A stretch of 64,000 nt of DNA from Dechloromonas sp. Dech2017 (GCA_009469585.1 SSXW01000002.1:125001-189000); one strand, 5' to 3'. Numbered from the stretch's first letter, positions 1 through 10,247 are shown. Notes: generated by a model not told the origin, from the sequence alone. Numbers and translations: made by a program.

Positions 1-212
1 TCCTCCGGCTACTTAGATGTTTCAGTTCACCGGGTTCGCCTCAATATCCTATGTATTCAGATAAAGATACTCATTGCTGAGTGGGTTTCCCCATTCGGAT
101 ATCGGGGGATCAAAGCTTCATTGCCAGCTCCCCCCCGCTTTTCGCAGGCTTGCACGTCCTTCATCGCCTGTGATCGCCAAGGCATCCACCACATGCACTT
201 AGTCGCTTGATC
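1..212 (-). rRNA. rrl: 23S ribosomal RNA, 5' end (partial)
   Basis: The reverse strand reads into the conserved start of bacterial 23S rRNA (AAGCGACTAAGTGC, then GGTGGATGCC). Only about the first 210 nt are present; the gene runs off the left edge. It is the last visible member of an rrn operon on the minus strand, after 16S, tRNA-Ile and tRNA-Ala. The mature 5' end is placed by similarity and may be off by a few bases. Confidence 0.95.
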
Positions 213-356
213 CTATAACCTTGGGCTCTCTTGCGAGAGCGGCTACAGGCAACTCATAAACTTTGTGCCGATGATTCACTAGCTGTAATGAACCATCAGA
301 TGCAATCACAACGTGCAACACTGCTCATCACAGCGTTACACAACCTTCTTCCATTT

Positions 357-367
357 TGTTAAAGAGC
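357..367 (-). promoter_or_regulatory. boxA antitermination element, 16S-23S spacer
   Basis: The reverse strand reads GCTCTTTAACA, the core of the rrn boxA element bound by NusB/NusE to stop premature Rho termination. It lies between tRNA-Ala and 23S, where rrn spacers usually carry a second boxA. The same 11-mer recurs in the leader before 16S. Confidence 0.8.
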
Positions 368-423
368 GCAGCAATTGATTTCTCAAAAGCCAAAGATAAA
401 CAGCCCTGCTTATCTTTGGGTTT

Positions 424-499
424 TGGTGGAGGATGACGGGATCGAACCGACGACCCCCTGCTTGCAAAGCAGGTGCTCTCCCAGCTGAGCTAATCCCCC
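424..499 (-). tRNA. tRNA-Ala (TGC)
   Basis: A 76-nt cloverleaf on the reverse strand starts GGGGGATTAGCTCAGC, has anticodon TGC in the loop CTTTGCAAG, carries the GGTTCGATCC T-arm, and ends with an encoded CCA. It lies in the 16S-23S spacer downstream of tRNA-Ile, the usual pair in proteobacterial rrn operons. Confidence 0.97.
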
Positions 500-593
500 G
501 TAAAGCATGCATTACTTCGTTGCTCGGTTAGTTGCATAGCGCTGCTATGCGGCCTTTCCTCGCGCCTCGTACTGCAAGCTTTCTTGATGACGT

Positions 594-670
594 TGGTGGG
601 TCTGGTTGGAATCGAACCAACGACCCCCGCCTTATCAAGACGGTGCTCTAACCGACTGAGCTACAGACCC
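594..670 (-). tRNA. tRNA-Ile (GAT)
   Basis: A 77-nt cloverleaf on the reverse strand starts GGGTCTGTAGCTCAG, has anticodon GAT in the loop CTTGATAAG, the T-arm GGTTCGATTCC, and an encoded CCA. It is the first tRNA after 16S in the spacer. Confidence 0.97.
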
Positions 671-727
671 TCGTCTGTTTGCTACTCATGAACAACCGAT
701 AGGTTGTGGGTGCCAGGATGCTTTCTC

Positions 728-2268
<1,541 letters not shown>

Positions 2269-2410
2269 TCCAACTAACTCGCAAATTCACTAACGGTAGA
2301 TTTCTCTACCTCGATGGATCTCTCCATCTTATTAGTGCGTTTGCCTTAATACTTTTTTGCTACCAAAGTAGCTTCGCATCAAGACACCCACACCTATCGG
2401 TTGTCCAATT

Positions 2411-2421
2411 TGTTAAAGAGC
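2411..2421 (-). promoter_or_regulatory. boxA antitermination element, rrn leader
   Basis: The reverse strand reads GCTCTTTAACA between the rrn promoter (2577-2604) and the start of 16S (2268). This is the expected place for the leader boxA that loads the Nus antitermination complex. The surrounding region 2269-2576 is transcribed leader and holds no gene. Confidence 0.8.
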
Positions 2422-2576
2422 TTCTTTCGCTACACCGAACTTTCCAGTCCGCCTGCAGCAGAGAGGCGAGATTATGAAGAACCCCAACCCCCCAGTCAAG
2501 CTGTTTCGCAAAATTTATTTCGCTTCACTTGACCCCCTACGCCGCCGAAACACCCGGCACCGCAGGAGAGGTGCGC

Positions 2577-2604
2577 ATTCTATAGATAATTGAGAAAGCG
2601 TCAA
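2577..2604 (-). promoter_or_regulatory. rrn operon promoter (sigma-70, P1-like)
   Basis: On the reverse strand TTGACG (2599-2604) and TAGAAT (2577-2582) are separated by 16 bp, and the -10 is followed by the GC-rich stretch GCGCACC. A 16-bp spacer and a GC-rich discriminator are typical of stringently controlled rRNA P1 promoters. It lies about 310 bp upstream of mature 16S. Upstream, 2605-2759 shows no gene I can support. Confidence 0.75.
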
Positions 2605-2759
2605 CACCCCTCCGGGAAATATTTTCCTCCCACTTTGCCGGTGGCGGCATTGCGGCGGTTGCCAACCTTGCCAAGATTCTCGGCGCCAGGCGTGCAAACC
2701 TGGTGAAGGCCGAGTTCGGCGCCCAGAATACATCCGATCCGCGCCTTCGTTAACACCAT

Positions 2760-3205
2760 TTAGGCGGCATTCACCGCCTCGGACACCCCCGCCTGGATTA
2801 GCTTGAGCTGAACGCCATGCTGGCAGGCCCACTGGTCAAGCGCCTTGCCGGTAAATTCCGGCCCCTGGTCGGTTCGAATGGCCTTGGGATAGCCCCGGAA
2901 GCCCCCCGCCTGGTCGAGGACGCGCGTCACGTAATGTCCTGAAATGCCGAAATCGACCGCGAGATCAATGGCCTCCTTGCTGAAGTCATCGACGATGGTC
3001 AGCACCTTGATCCGGCGGCCATTGGCCAGGGCATCACTGACAAAATTCATTGACCAGACCTGATTCGGCCCTGAGGGAAGTTCCAAGGCCTGACGTTCGA
3101 CGGCCACACCATGCCGACGCTTGCGCCGACGAACGGAGAGACCGGCGTCGCTGTAGAGCCGATAAATCCGTTTGTGATTGACTGCATTCCTCCAGAAGCC
3201 GGACC
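2760..3205 (-). pseudogene. IS3-family transposase OrfB remnant
   Basis: The reverse strand encodes about 145 residues of an IS3-type OrfB. First comes the helix-turn-helix end (NHKRIYRLYSDAGL), then the start of the integrase core: QVWSMNFVSDAL, KVLTIVDDFSKEA and IRTDQGPEFTG. The family's first catalytic Asp, in WSMDFVSD, is Asn here. The part after about GVQLKLIQAG, which should carry the catalytic Glu, is missing and the frame stops at 2760. Homology upstream of 3205 is lost, and no left end, OrfA or terminal repeats are visible. The element is dead, stranded between the rrn promoter and erpA. Confidence 0.85.
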
Positions 3206-3238
3206 AGCCAACCCCCCGTCCACTACACGAACGATACG

Positions 3239-3589
3239 TTATGCCGAAAAAGAAGATCCACAACCGCAGGTTGATGCCGCGTTAGGATTGCGAATGACAA
3301 ACTGAGACCCTTCCAGCCCTTCGGAATAATCAATTTCGGCGCCAACCAGATACTGATAGCTCATCGGATCGATCAACAAAGTGACACCATTTTTCTCCAT
3401 TGTCGTGTCATCTTCAGCCACTTCCTCATCAAAAGTGAAGCCATACTGGAAACCCGAACAACCTCCACCCGTAACAAACACTCTTAGCTTGAGGGAAGGG
3501 TTCCCCTCCTCTTCGATCAACTCCTTAACCTTCCCCGCGGCACTATCCGTAAAAACCAGCGGAACTGACATTTCGGCAACAGCATTCAT
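3239..3589 (-). CDS. erpA: Iron-sulfur cluster insertion protein ErpA
   Basis: A 116-residue A-type carrier that receives [Fe-S] clusters from the assembly machinery and hands them to apo-enzymes in the cytosol. The three cluster cysteines are present: C44 in [11 protein letters not shown], and C108 and C110 in STCGCGSSF. The length and a full HesB fold fit ErpA better than IscA, and ErpA usually sits by bactofilin and rpsI-rplM in betaproteobacteria. It is the last gene of this minus-strand cluster, 61 bp after the bactofilin gene. The IS3 remnant lies just beyond its stop. Confidence 0.93.
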   Translation of the reverse strand: MNAVAEMSVPLVFTDSAAGKVKELIEEEGNPSLKLRVFVTGGGCSGFQYGFTFDEEVAEDDTTMEKNGVTLLIDPMSYQYLVGAEIDYSEGLEGSQFVIRNPNAASTCGCGSSFSA

Positions 3590-3650
3590 GAGACCAACTC
3601 CAAAAAATTATCTAAGATTAATGGGGGGTAAACCCCTAAGGATCATGCGG

Positions 3651-4052
3651 TTAGGTAGAAACTACTGGATTTAGTTCCATTTGAGGACTGGCCGCATGCA
3701 CCAGACGCCCATCTATCACGGCCCCCTGATGCATTTCGATAGCGGCATACGCGACATCACCAATTATTCTCGCCTTTGCCTGCATTTCAAGGGACTCGGT
3801 TACGGTAACAGGCCCTACGACAGTCCCATTGATTACAAGGTGCGCCACAGTCACGGCCCCTTCTACTCGAGCGTGCTCACTAACAACCAGGGTTGAAGCG
3901 GATGCTCCTTCAGCAGCCTGAACGCTCCCCGTAACCTCCCCATCAATTCTTAATCCACCTGTAAAGTACAAACCGCCCTCAACACGCGTCCCTGCACCGA
4001 TCAAACTATCTATTCGCCCTTGAGGCTTCACATCGCCTTTTTTTCCGAACAT
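3651..4052 (-). CDS. Bactofilin (polymer-forming cytoskeletal protein)
   Basis: A 133-residue protein made almost wholly of the bactofilin beta-helix: short repeats of small and hydrophobic residues (RVEGGLYFTGGLRIDGEVTG, then ARVEGAVTVAHLVINGTVVG). Bactofilins polymerise without nucleotide and act as scaffolds at the inner membrane for cell-wall or pole organisation. The start MFGKKGD matches the short basic N-terminal tail of the family. It follows the membrane coiled-coil gene by 9 bp, so the two are probably co-transcribed and may act together; that link is inference. Confidence 0.9.
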   Translation of the reverse strand: MFGKKGDVKPQGRIDSLIGAGTRVEGGLYFTGGLRIDGEVTGSVQAAEGASASTLVVSEHARVEGAVTVAHLVINGTVVGPVTVTESLEMQAKARIIGDVAYAAIEMHQGAVIDGRLVHAASPQMELNPVVST

Positions 4053-4061
4053 TTACCACTC

Positions 4062-4796
4062 CTATAGTTGCGCCGATCGTTTGACACGGAGTGTATCACC
4101 CTGAAATACACTAGCCTCCACCCTCTCGATCTCAGCCCCCTTCGGCAACTGAAAAACCCCTTCGCGACGAAGGAAATGCCTAACCAGCAATTGGTAGCTC
4201 TCAGCCCCCTCTTTAGACTTGGGTAACTCAATTACTTCGTTTTTTCCGAGACGAACGAACGCGACCGATAGCTTCATATGACCTCGAAAATCCGGACTCT
4301 GCCGGTCTGGCTGGTATGCAATCAACAAGCGGTAGCGAAAGCCCCCATCTGACTCCCGGACTACACGGAAATTTTCAATCCGAACCGAAGCAGATTCTGC
4401 CGCACCTGGTATCAAACGCTCAAATAACAGCATATCTTCCTTGAGTGCCGCGTTCTCGGACTCAAGTGCGGCAATCCTAGCCAATAGCTGCTGTTGCGCC
4501 GCCCTCTCAATACTCACAGCATTTCGCCCCGTTCCTGCCGTAGACCGGAGCGACTCCAACTCCTCTCGCTGAACAAGCACCCGCTCACGAAGGCTTGCCA
4601 ACTCAAGCCCCAAGGCGCCAGCTTCGTTACGTTGAGCAATCATCCATCCACCCAGCACCAGCAGCAATGCGAACAGCAGAACTGGCAACGCCAACCATTG
4701 CCAAGAAACATGGGTACGCACCACAACCTTAGGCGCCGATATCCCGAATCGCCGCCTGAATCTTCGCAACTTCAGCGTAACAGAGGGTGTCGGCAT
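4062..4796 (-). CDS. Membrane-anchored coiled-coil protein (DUF6776-like)
   Basis: About 244 residues: a basic cytosolic N-terminus, one membrane segment near residues 33-54 (WLALPVLLFALLLVLGGWMI), a coiled coil from about 58 to 125 (repeated LASLRERV / LESLR / LESENAALK), and a globular periplasmic end. The family is common beside bactofilin genes in betaproteobacteria, but I know of no defined role. The ATG at 4796 is preferred over a TTG at 4802 because an AAGG lies about 10 bases before it. A partner or anchor for the bactofilin is a reasonable guess. Confidence 0.75.
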   Translation of the reverse strand: MPTPSVTLKLRRFRRRFGISAPKVVVRTHVSWQWLALPVLLFALLLVLGGWMIAQRNEAGALGLELASLRERVLVQREELESLRSTAGTGRNAVSIERAAQQQLLARIAALESENAALKEDMLLFERLIPGAAESASVRIENFRVVRESDGGFRYRLLIAYQPDRQSPDFRGHMKLSVAFVRLGKNEVIELPKSKEGAESYQLLVRHFLRREGVFQLPKGAEIERVEASVFQGDTLRVKRSAQL

Positions 4797-4883
4797 CACC
4801 AAAACACCTTACCCCCGCCAAAAAATCAACATACTCCTCCGGACCGAAGAATTGCACTTCGCGACAAATACTACATCACTGAA

Positions 4884-4918
4884 AAACAAAAGGCCGCCAA
4901 ACTTGGCGGCCTTTTTTG
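4884..4918 (-). terminator. Rho-independent terminator of rplM-rpsI
   Basis: A 9-bp stem (AAGGCCGCC / GGCGGCCTT) with a 6-nt loop is followed on the reverse strand by TTTTGTTTTT. It begins 13 bp after the rpsI stop and separates the ribosomal operon from the DUF6776-like gene. Confidence 0.88.
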
Positions 4919-4930
4919 CGGCATTGGCGA

Positions 4931-5323
4931 TCAACGCTTCGAGAATTGCTTGCGACGACGAGCTTTGTGGAAACCAACTTTCTTACGCTCCACCTCACGA
5001 GCATCGCGAGTAACGAATCCAGCCTTGGACAAGGCGGGCTTCAGGGCCGCATCGTATTCGATCAGGGCACGGGTGATGCCATGACGCACAGCACCTGCCT
5101 GACCTGACTCGCCACCACCGATGACATTCACCTTGATATCGAAGCCAGCCAGCTGATCAACCAAAGCCAGGGGTTGGCGAACAATCATGCGCCCCGTTTC
5201 ACGCGAAAAGAACTGATCAATCGGCTTGCCATTGACCACGATGGCGCCAGAGCCGCGCTTCATGAAGACACGGGCGACAGCACTTTTGCGACGACCGGTA
5301 CCGTAAAAATAACTTTCAGCCAT
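4931..5323 (-). CDS. rpsI: 30S ribosomal protein S9
   Basis: A 130-residue protein, the normal length for bacterial S9, beginning [20 protein letters not shown] and ending in the basic tail [17 protein letters not shown]. That tail reaches into the P-site of the 30S subunit and contacts the tRNA anticodon stem. It lies 9 bp after rplM, the universal L13-S9 pair, and shares its promoter and the terminator at 4884-4918. Confidence 0.98.
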   Translation of the reverse strand: MAESYFYGTGRRKSAVARVFMKRGSGAIVVNGKPIDQFFSRETGRMIVRQPLALVDQLAGFDIKVNVIGGGESGQAGAVRHGITRALIEYDAALKPALSKAGFVTRDAREVERKKVGFHKARRRKQFSKR

Positions 5324-5332
5324 GATGACCCC

Positions 5333-5761
5333 TTAGATTTCCAGAGCCTTGGGCTGCTGGGCAGTGTGCGGATGCTGTTCGCCGGCGTAGCACTTCAGCT
5401 TCTTGAGCATGGCGTAGCCCAACGGCCCCTTGGGCAACATGCCCTTGACTGCAGTCTCCAGAGCACGCCCCGGGAAACGCTGCTGCATCTTTTTGAAGTT
5501 TGTCTCGTAGATACCACCCGGGTAGCCGGAGTGACGGTAGTACTTCTTGTCATCGGCCTTGTTGCCGGTGACGGTGATCTTGTCCACGTTGGTAACGACG
5601 ATGAAGTCGCCCGTGTCGACGTGCGGCGTGTAGATAGCCTTGTGCTTGCCACGAAGGCGACGAGCAATTTCGGTAGCGAGGCGGCCGAGCACCTTGTCTG
5701 TGGCGTCTACCACAAACCACTCGCGCTTCACCTCATGTGGCTTGGCGGAAAACGTTTTCAT
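5333..5761 (-). CDS. rplM: 50S ribosomal protein L13
   Basis: A 142-residue L13, an early assembly protein of the large subunit. Conserved parts include [35 protein letters not shown] and the C-terminal [21 protein letters not shown]. The reading frame stays open 63 bases further upstream, but the family start MKTFSAKP at 5761 gives the exact normal length and leaves a 5' UTR of about 40 nt after the promoter at 5809-5838. Confidence 0.97.
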   Translation of the reverse strand: MKTFSAKPHEVKREWFVVDATDKVLGRLATEIARRLRGKHKAIYTPHVDTGDFIVVTNVDKITVTGNKADDKKYYRHSGYPGGIYETNFKKMQQRFPGRALETAVKGMLPKGPLGYAMLKKLKCYAGEQHPHTAQQPKALEI

Positions 5762-5808
5762 GTGTGTGCCGTCCTGAAATATTGGGCGCAGATTGAAGAA
5801 AGGCGCGG

Positions 5809-5838
5809 ATTTTACTCTGCGCACAGCATCGGTGTCAA
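5809..5838 (-). promoter_or_regulatory. rplM-rpsI promoter (sigma-70)
   Basis: On the reverse strand TTGACA (5833-5838) and TAAAAT (5809-5814) are 18 bp apart and lie about 50 bp before the rplM start codon. A terminator (5868-5894) sits immediately upstream, so rplM transcription starts afresh here. Confidence 0.7.
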
Positions 5839-5867
5839 TGCCCTGAATGAATTGACGCGACCCAGGT

Positions 5868-5894
5868 AAAAAAAACGCGGCTCAGCGAGCCGCG
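5868..5894 (-). terminator. Rho-independent terminator upstream of rplM
   Basis: A perfect 8-bp GC stem (5876-5883 with 5887-5894), a 3-nt loop, then eight Us when read on the reverse strand. There is no coding sequence upstream of it on this strand. It either ends a small RNA or works as an attenuator before the ribosomal operon. Confidence 0.85.
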
Positions 5895-5978
5895 CTAAAT
5901 CCACACCAAAGGAGGAGGGTGGAGGAGACAAATCTGGACCAAACATCTGAAACAACTCAAGACACTACAGTCCGTACG
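5868..5978 (-). ncRNA. Candidate small RNA with repeated anti-Shine-Dalgarno boxes
   Basis: No protein gene lies on the minus strand between osmC (6260, plus) and rplM, yet there is a strong Rho-independent terminator at 5868-5894: a perfect 8-bp stem CGCGGCTC/GAGCCGCG with a 3-nt loop and eight Us. Upstream, reverse-strand CACAAT (5985-5990) with TTGTTG or TTGCCA about 15-18 bp before it could be a promoter, giving an RNA of about 110 nt. The RNA would carry three CUCC-type boxes at 5906-5928, one of them CCUCCUUU, identical to the 3' end of the 16S rRNA here. Such C-rich boxes are known in small RNAs that pair with ribosome-binding sites. The RNA itself is inferred. Confidence 0.45.
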
Positions 5979-6169
5979 CTTCGCATTGTGCCCGAAAAAG
6001 CCCTTTGGCAACAAGAAAAAATTGTTGCGGCGCACAACATTTTTTCAAATATATAAAAAAATTACACTTATATATTATATAACGTTGATTATTATCATAT
6101 TATGTTCATAACACGTAACTAGTTTATATCTGAATAATTTAATGAATCTAACAAGCCATCCGGCAAAAA

Positions 6170-6202
6170 GGTCAGTATTGCTGCGGCGCAGCAATACTGA
6201 CC
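6170..6202. repeat. 33-bp near-perfect palindrome upstream of osmC-like gene
   Basis: Two 15-bp arms (6170-6184 and 6188-6202) are perfectly complementary, with only GGC between them. On the reverse strand the hairpin is followed by TTTTTG, so it could terminate minus-strand RNA, although no minus-strand gene is upstream. On the plus strand it lies 57 bp before the OsmC-family start codon and could be an operator or leader hairpin. Left of it, 6000-6140 is a very AT-rich island, unusual for this genome, in which I see no gene. Confidence 0.85.
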
Positions 6203-6259
6203 CATCAGGCAAACGCAAGACAGATCCGCTAGAATCGCTGATCTACCAAGGAGATCAGC

Positions 6260-6688
6260 ATGGAATGCACCGTAAGATGGATGGGTAACGACGCGGGGAT
6301 GTCGTTTGTTGCAGAGACTGGCAGTGGCCACGCCGTGGTTATGGACGGCGCACCGGAGGCTGGCGGAAGAAACCTCGGCCCCCGCCCGATGGAGATGGTG
6401 CTAGCCGGCACCGGCGGGTGCTCGGCCTTTGACGTCGTACTGATTCTCAAAAAAGGACGGCACGCTGTCAGCAGTTGTGACGTGACCCTGAAAGCCGAAC
6501 GAGCCGACAGTGACCCCAAGGTTTTTACACACATTCATCTGCATTACCGCGTCAAGGGAAAGCAGTTGAAGCCCGACGCCGTAGCACGTGCTATCGCGCT
6601 ATCCAAGGAAAAGTATTGCTCGGCCTCGATCATGCTCGCCGAAACCGCCAGCATCACCCACGACTTCGAGATCATCGAGGAAGCCTGA
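6260..6688 (+). CDS. OsmC family protein
   Basis: A 142-residue OsmC/Ohr-fold protein of the YhfA subgroup. Both redox cysteines are present: C54 in AGTGGCSAFDVV and C120 in KEKYCSAS. Ohr/OsmC enzymes reduce organic hydroperoxides through such a Cys pair; YhfA-like members lack a proven substrate. It has an AAGGAG ribosome site 8 bases before the ATG. It is monocistronic, convergent with coq7, and the palindrome at 6170-6202 sits in its upstream region. A peroxide-defence role is inferred from the family. Confidence 0.88.
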   Translation: MECTVRWMGNDAGMSFVAETGSGHAVVMDGAPEAGGRNLGPRPMEMVLAGTGGCSAFDVVLILKKGRHAVSSCDVTLKAERADSDPKVFTHIHLHYRVKGKQLKPDAVARAIALSKEKYCSASIMLAETASITHDFEIIEEA

Positions 6689-6706
6689 ACAACATCGTCG
6701 AGCAGG

Positions 6707-7330
6707 CTATATCCGGTAGGTACTTGCGGTCATCAACCTGGCCGCAAGTTTCATCGCCGATTTGACCGGGCTAGGCAACTCGGCCGCACCATGGCGCACC
6801 GCTGTTTCGGCGTGCTGGATTTCATCCAGGCGCATTTGGTCGACGATCGCCCGGGAACGGCCATCGTCATTGGGCAGTGTTTGCAAATGCCCATCGAGAT
6901 GCGCCTCGACCTGGCGTTCGGTTTCGGCCAGAAATCCCAAATTCCATTTGTCACCCAAGGCACCAGCCAGCAGGCCGAGGCCGAGGGACCCCAGGTAAAG
7001 CAACGGGTTGAGCAAGCTTTTGCGCCCCCCGAGCTCGACAATCCGCTGCTCTGTCCAGGCCAGATGCTCAGTTTCTTCGTTGGCGGCACCACGCAGGGCT
7101 TCGCGAACGCCCGGGTCGCGACAGGTCAAGGCCTGCCCCTGATAGAGAGCCTGGGCGCAGATTTCGCCGCAATGATTGACCCGCATGAGACCAGCAGCAT
7201 GCCGCCTGTGCACTGCATCCAATACCACCTCTGGCAACTCCGCGCCGGGCAAGGGCCGCACGCTTCGGGCAGGAGCGAACACCGTCCGCAAGGCCAGGTC
7301 AAATTCGGCGATCAGGGCATCAGGGGACAT
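6707..7330 (-). CDS. coq7: Ubiquinone biosynthesis hydroxylase Coq7
   Basis: A 207-residue di-iron monooxygenase of the ferritin-like fold. It adds the C6 hydroxyl in ubiquinone synthesis (demethoxyubiquinone to demethylubiquinone), at the inner face of the membrane. Iron-ligand motifs are visible: [22 protein letters not shown] and [10 protein letters not shown]. The ATG at 7330 ([14 protein letters not shown]) fits the family and does not overlap the upstream stop; an ATG at 7348 would overlap. It is the last gene of a minus-strand run rppH, CNP1-like, coq7. Bacteria using Coq7 normally lack UbiF. Confidence 0.93.
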   Translation of the reverse strand: MSPDALIAEFDLALRTVFAPARSVRPLPGAELPEVVLDAVHRRHAAGLMRVNHCGEICAQALYQGQALTCRDPGVREALRGAANEETEHLAWTEQRIVELGGRKSLLNPLLYLGSLGLGLLAGALGDKWNLGFLAETERQVEAHLDGHLQTLPNDDGRSRAIVDQMRLDEIQHAETAVRHGAAELPSPVKSAMKLAARLMTASTYRI

Positions 7331-7331
7331 G

Positions 7332-7862
7332 CTATTTCCGCCTGACATCGGGGTGTCCGCCCTGCTTCAAGGCCAGCCTGGCCTCCTCGGCATCGAGGAC
7401 AATGCTGCCGAAAGGGCAGAAATATTCGAGAAACAGCACGGCATGATGACGGTTGGCGTAGGCATCCTGGATACGCACCCATTCATTATGGCGCGCCTTG
7501 GACCACGAACCATCCTGCCGCCCGGATGCGTAAATGCGACGCTCGCGAGTTTCGCAGCGCATGCCCTCGAAACTGACGTTGCGCACCCCTGCGGCCGAAC
7601 GAATCTCGAGCACATAGCGCACGACGCCGTCAGCGCCTACGCTCAAGCTCGCCGCATCGACGAAGAACTGGTTGCTGGTAGCGGCGCTGACGTAGATGGG
7701 GATCAGGTTTTCCATCTTTGGCGCCGCCGGCAACCTGACCTCGACTTCCTGCCAAGATCGATTGTCGTAATCCTCGTCGAAATCGTCGGCGGCATACACG
7801 AACGACGCCAGCAACAGCGACAGGGGGATTAGCCAGCGGGAAATACGGGTCATATCCTTCAT
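7332..7862 (-). CDS. CNP1-like family secreted protein
   Basis: A 176-residue protein with a signal peptide (basic start, then [15 protein letters not shown] with cleavage after AYA-like VYA) and a mature domain matching the CNP1-like family of betaproteobacteria ([20 protein letters not shown], then [12 protein letters not shown]). The family is periplasmic or outer-membrane linked; its function is unknown to me. Its ATG overlaps the rppH stop (ATGA at 7859-7862), so it is translationally coupled to rppH. Confidence 0.82.
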   Translation of the reverse strand: MKDMTRISRWLIPLSLLLASFVYAADDFDEDYDNRSWQEVEVRLPAAPKMENLIPIYVSAATSNQFFVDAASLSVGADGVVRYVLEIRSAAGVRNVSFEGMRCETRERRIYASGRQDGSWSKARHNEWVRIQDAYANRHHAVLFLEYFCPFGSIVLDAEEARLALKQGGHPDVRRK

Positions 7863-8404
7863 TCGTCGGGAACGGTATCAGGCAAATGTGGCGGCTCTAC
7901 GGCTTCCCTGCGATGACGCCCGCCCTTGCGGTCAGATTCCAGAAAACGCACCAGTTCGTGCAGCGCCTGCTCGTAAACAGTCCGCTTGAATTCAATCACC
8001 GCATCGAAGGGAACCCAGTAGTCGTTCCAACGCCAGGCATCGAATTCCGGCTTGTGCGTCGCCCGCAGGCTGACATCGCTGTCGCGCCCGACCAAACGAA
8101 GCAAGAACCAGATCTGCTTCTGCCCCTTGTACGAACCGCGCCATTCGCGCTTGATCCAGTGTGTCGGCACTTCATAACGCAGCCAGCCCTTGGTTCGCCC
8201 GAGGATGCGCACATGTTCGGGCAGCAGCCCGACCTCTTCGTACAGTTCGCGGTACATGGCCTCTTCGGGCGTTTCGCCGCGCTTGATGCCACCTTGCGGA
8301 AACTGCCAGGAATGCTCCCGAATGCGCTTACCCCAGAAAACCTCGTTCTTGGCGTTACAAAGAATAATGCCGACGTTCGGGCGGTAGCCTTCACGATCGA
8401 GCAT
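7859..8404 (-). CDS. rppH: RNA pyrophosphohydrolase RppH
   Basis: A 181-residue Nudix hydrolase that removes pyrophosphate from the 5' triphosphate of mRNA and so opens it to RNase E decay. The Nudix box is at residues 38-60 ([20 protein letters not shown]). The start [17 protein letters not shown] is the family start; the frame stays open 60 bases upstream but without homology. It is the first gene of the minus-strand run and is divergent from proS, with a 112-bp shared control region. The tail after about residue 158 is charged and variable. Confidence 0.94.
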   Translation of the reverse strand: MLDREGYRPNVGIILCNAKNEVFWGKRIREHSWQFPQGGIKRGETPEEAMYRELYEEVGLLPEHVRILGRTKGWLRYEVPTHWIKREWRGSYKGQKQIWFLLRLVGRDSDVSLRATHKPEFDAWRWNDYWVPFDAVIEFKRTVYEQALHELVRFLESDRKGGRHRREAVEPPHLPDTVPDE

Positions 8405-8516
8405 AACAATCCTGCAAAAATTAAAAGTTGCACCAATTCTTTCACAAAGGGCGCCTGCCTGCAAAGCGCCGCCTGCGTGTAAAATCGGCTTTTCGCAACG
8501 AATTCAAGAGCATCCC

Positions 8517-10247
8517 ATGCGCACCTCGCAGTTCTTCTTCACCACTCTCAAGGAAGCCCCGGCCGACGCCGAAGTCGTCAGCCAGAAACTGATGCTGCGC
8601 GCCGGCTATATCAAGCGCGCCGCGGCCGGCATTTACACCTGGATGCCGCTCGGCCTGCGCGTGCTGCGCAAGGTTGAGAACGTGGTGCGCGACGAGATGA
8701 ACCAGGCCGGCGCGCTGGAACTACTGATGCCGGCCGTGCAGCCGGCCGAACTGTGGCAGGAGTCGGGGCGCTGGGAGCAGTACGGCCCGGAATTGCTGCG
8801 TTTCAAGGACCGCCATCAGCGGGATTTCGTCATCGGCCCGACGCACGAGGAGGTGATCACCGATGTCGTGCGCCGCGACGTGAAGAGCTATCGCCAGCTG
8901 CCGGTCCACCTCTACCAGATCCAGACCAAGTTCCGCGACGAGATCCGCCCCCGTTTCGGGGTGATGCGCGGTCGCGAGTTCCTGATGAAGGACGGCTATT
9001 CCTTCCACACCTCGTTCGACGACCTGAAGCGCGAATACGGCAACATGTACGCCACCTACAGCCGCATCTTCACCCGCCTCGGCCTGCGCTTCCGCGCCGT
9101 GGCGGCCGACACCGGCTCGATCGGCGGTACCGGTTCCCATGAATTCCACGTCCTGGCCGATTCCGGCGAAGACGACATCGCCTTCTGCGCCGACTCCGAC
9201 TACGCCGCCAACGTCGAACTGGCCGAGGCGCTGGCCCCGACCACGGCGCGCGGCCCGGCGACGCGACCGATGGAGAAAGTCCACACGCCGGGCAAGATGG
9301 CCTGTGTCGATGTCGCCCAATTCCTCGACGTGCCGCTCGACCGCATCGTCAAGTCGATCGCCGTCATGAGCGAAAAGGAAGACGGCAGCCAGACCTTCGC
9401 GCTGCTGCTGATCAGGGGCGACCACGAACTGAACGAAATCAAGGCCGGCAAGATCGCGGCCATCACCCCCTTCCGCTTCGCGACGGAGGAGGAGGTGATC
9501 GCCCACCTGGGCTGCAAGCCGGGATTCATCGGCCCCGCTGCGGTCGACGGCAAAAAAGTCGCAATTTTTGCCGACCGTGCCGTCGCCGCGATGAGCGATT
9601 TCGTCTGCGGCGCCAATGAAGCCGGCTACCACATGACCGGCGTCAACTTCGGGCGCGACGTGGCCGAGCCGGAAGTCTTCGACATCCGCAACGTGGTGGC
9701 CGGCGACCCGTCGCCGGATGGCAAGGGCACGCTGGCTATCTGCCGCGGCATCGAGGTCGGCCACATTTTCCAGCTTCGCCAGAAATACGCCGAGGCGCTC
9801 GGCTGCGCCTACCTCGACGAAACCGGCAAGAGCCAGGTCATGGAAATGGGCTGCTACGGCATCGGCGTGTCGCGCATCGTCGGATCGGCCATCGAGCAGG
9901 GCAATGACGACAAGGGCATCGTGCTGCCCGCCGCCATCGCCCCCTTCGCGGTCTGCGTCGTACCCATGGGCTACCACAAGAGCGAGGCGGTCAAGGCCGC
10001 TGCCGACCAGCTCTACGGCGAACTGAAGGCAGCCGGCATCGACGTCGTGCTCGACGATCGCAACGAGCGGCCCGGCGTCATGTTCGCCGACATGGAACTG
10101 ATCGGCATCCCGCACCGCGTGGTGATCGGCGAACGCGGCCTGAAGGACGGCCTGTTCGAGTACAAGGGCCGGCAAGACGCCGAGCCGACCATGGTCGCCC
10201 AGGGCGAAATCCTCGCCCTGCTGCAAGGAAAACTGTGCGCCGCCTGA
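8517..10247 (+). CDS. proS: Prolyl-tRNA synthetase
   Basis: A 576-residue class II synthetase of the long bacterial type. Motif 2 region is [17 protein letters not shown] near residue 140; the editing (INS) domain, which clears Ala-tRNA(Pro), lies between about 225 and 400; motif 3 is [16 protein letters not shown] near 445; the anticodon-binding domain is C-terminal. It charges tRNA-Pro in the cytosol. Its last 13 bases overlap the start of the transglycosylase gene. The stretch at 9539-9571 is locally A/T-rich and coincides with a copy of the dispersed YGCGGTCGAC repeat. Confidence 0.97.
   Translation: MRTSQFFFTTLKEAPADAEVVSQKLMLRAGYIKRAAAGIYTWMPLGLRVLRKVENVVRDEMNQAGALELLMPAVQPAELWQESGRWEQYGPELLRFKDRHQRDFVIGPTHEEVITDVVRRDVKSYRQLPVHLYQIQTKFRDEIRPRFGVMRGREFLMKDGYSFHTSFDDLKREYGNMYATYSRIFTRLGLRFRAVAADTGSIGGTGSHEFHVLADSGEDDIAFCADSDYAANVELAEALAPTTARGPATRPMEKVHTPGKMACVDVAQFLDVPLDRIVKSIAVMSEKEDGSQTFALLLIRGDHELNEIKAGKIAAITPFRFATEEEVIAHLGCKPGFIGPAAVDGKKVAIFADRAVAAMSDFVCGANEAGYHMTGVNFGRDVAEPEVFDIRNVVAGDPSPDGKGTLAICRGIEVGHIFQLRQKYAEALGCAYLDETGKSQVMEMGCYGIGVSRIVGSAIEQGNDDKGIVLPAAIAPFAVCVVPMGYHKSEAVKAAADQLYGELKAAGIDVVLDDRNERPGVMFADMELIGIPHRVVIGERGLKDGLFEYKGRQDAEPTMVAQGEILALLQGKLCAA
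9539..9572 (+). repeat. Uptake-signal-like repeat, in proS
   Basis: Core TGCGGTCGAC (9539-9548), 3 nt, six As, 5 nt, then AATTTTT. It is in frame as Ala-Val-Asp inside proS and forces AAA and TTT codons that are rare in the neighbourhood. Confidence 0.75.

Noticed and set aside
2640-2760. Plus-strand stretch reading like a protein end (ANLAKILGARRANLVKAEFG)
   Set aside because: Only about 35 codons, no start, no family recognised; it may be decayed coding DNA but cannot be supported.
8721-10226. Long open frame of about 500 codons antisense to proS
   Set aside because: It is a shadow of GC-rich codon bias; the sense strand encodes complete ProS with all motifs.
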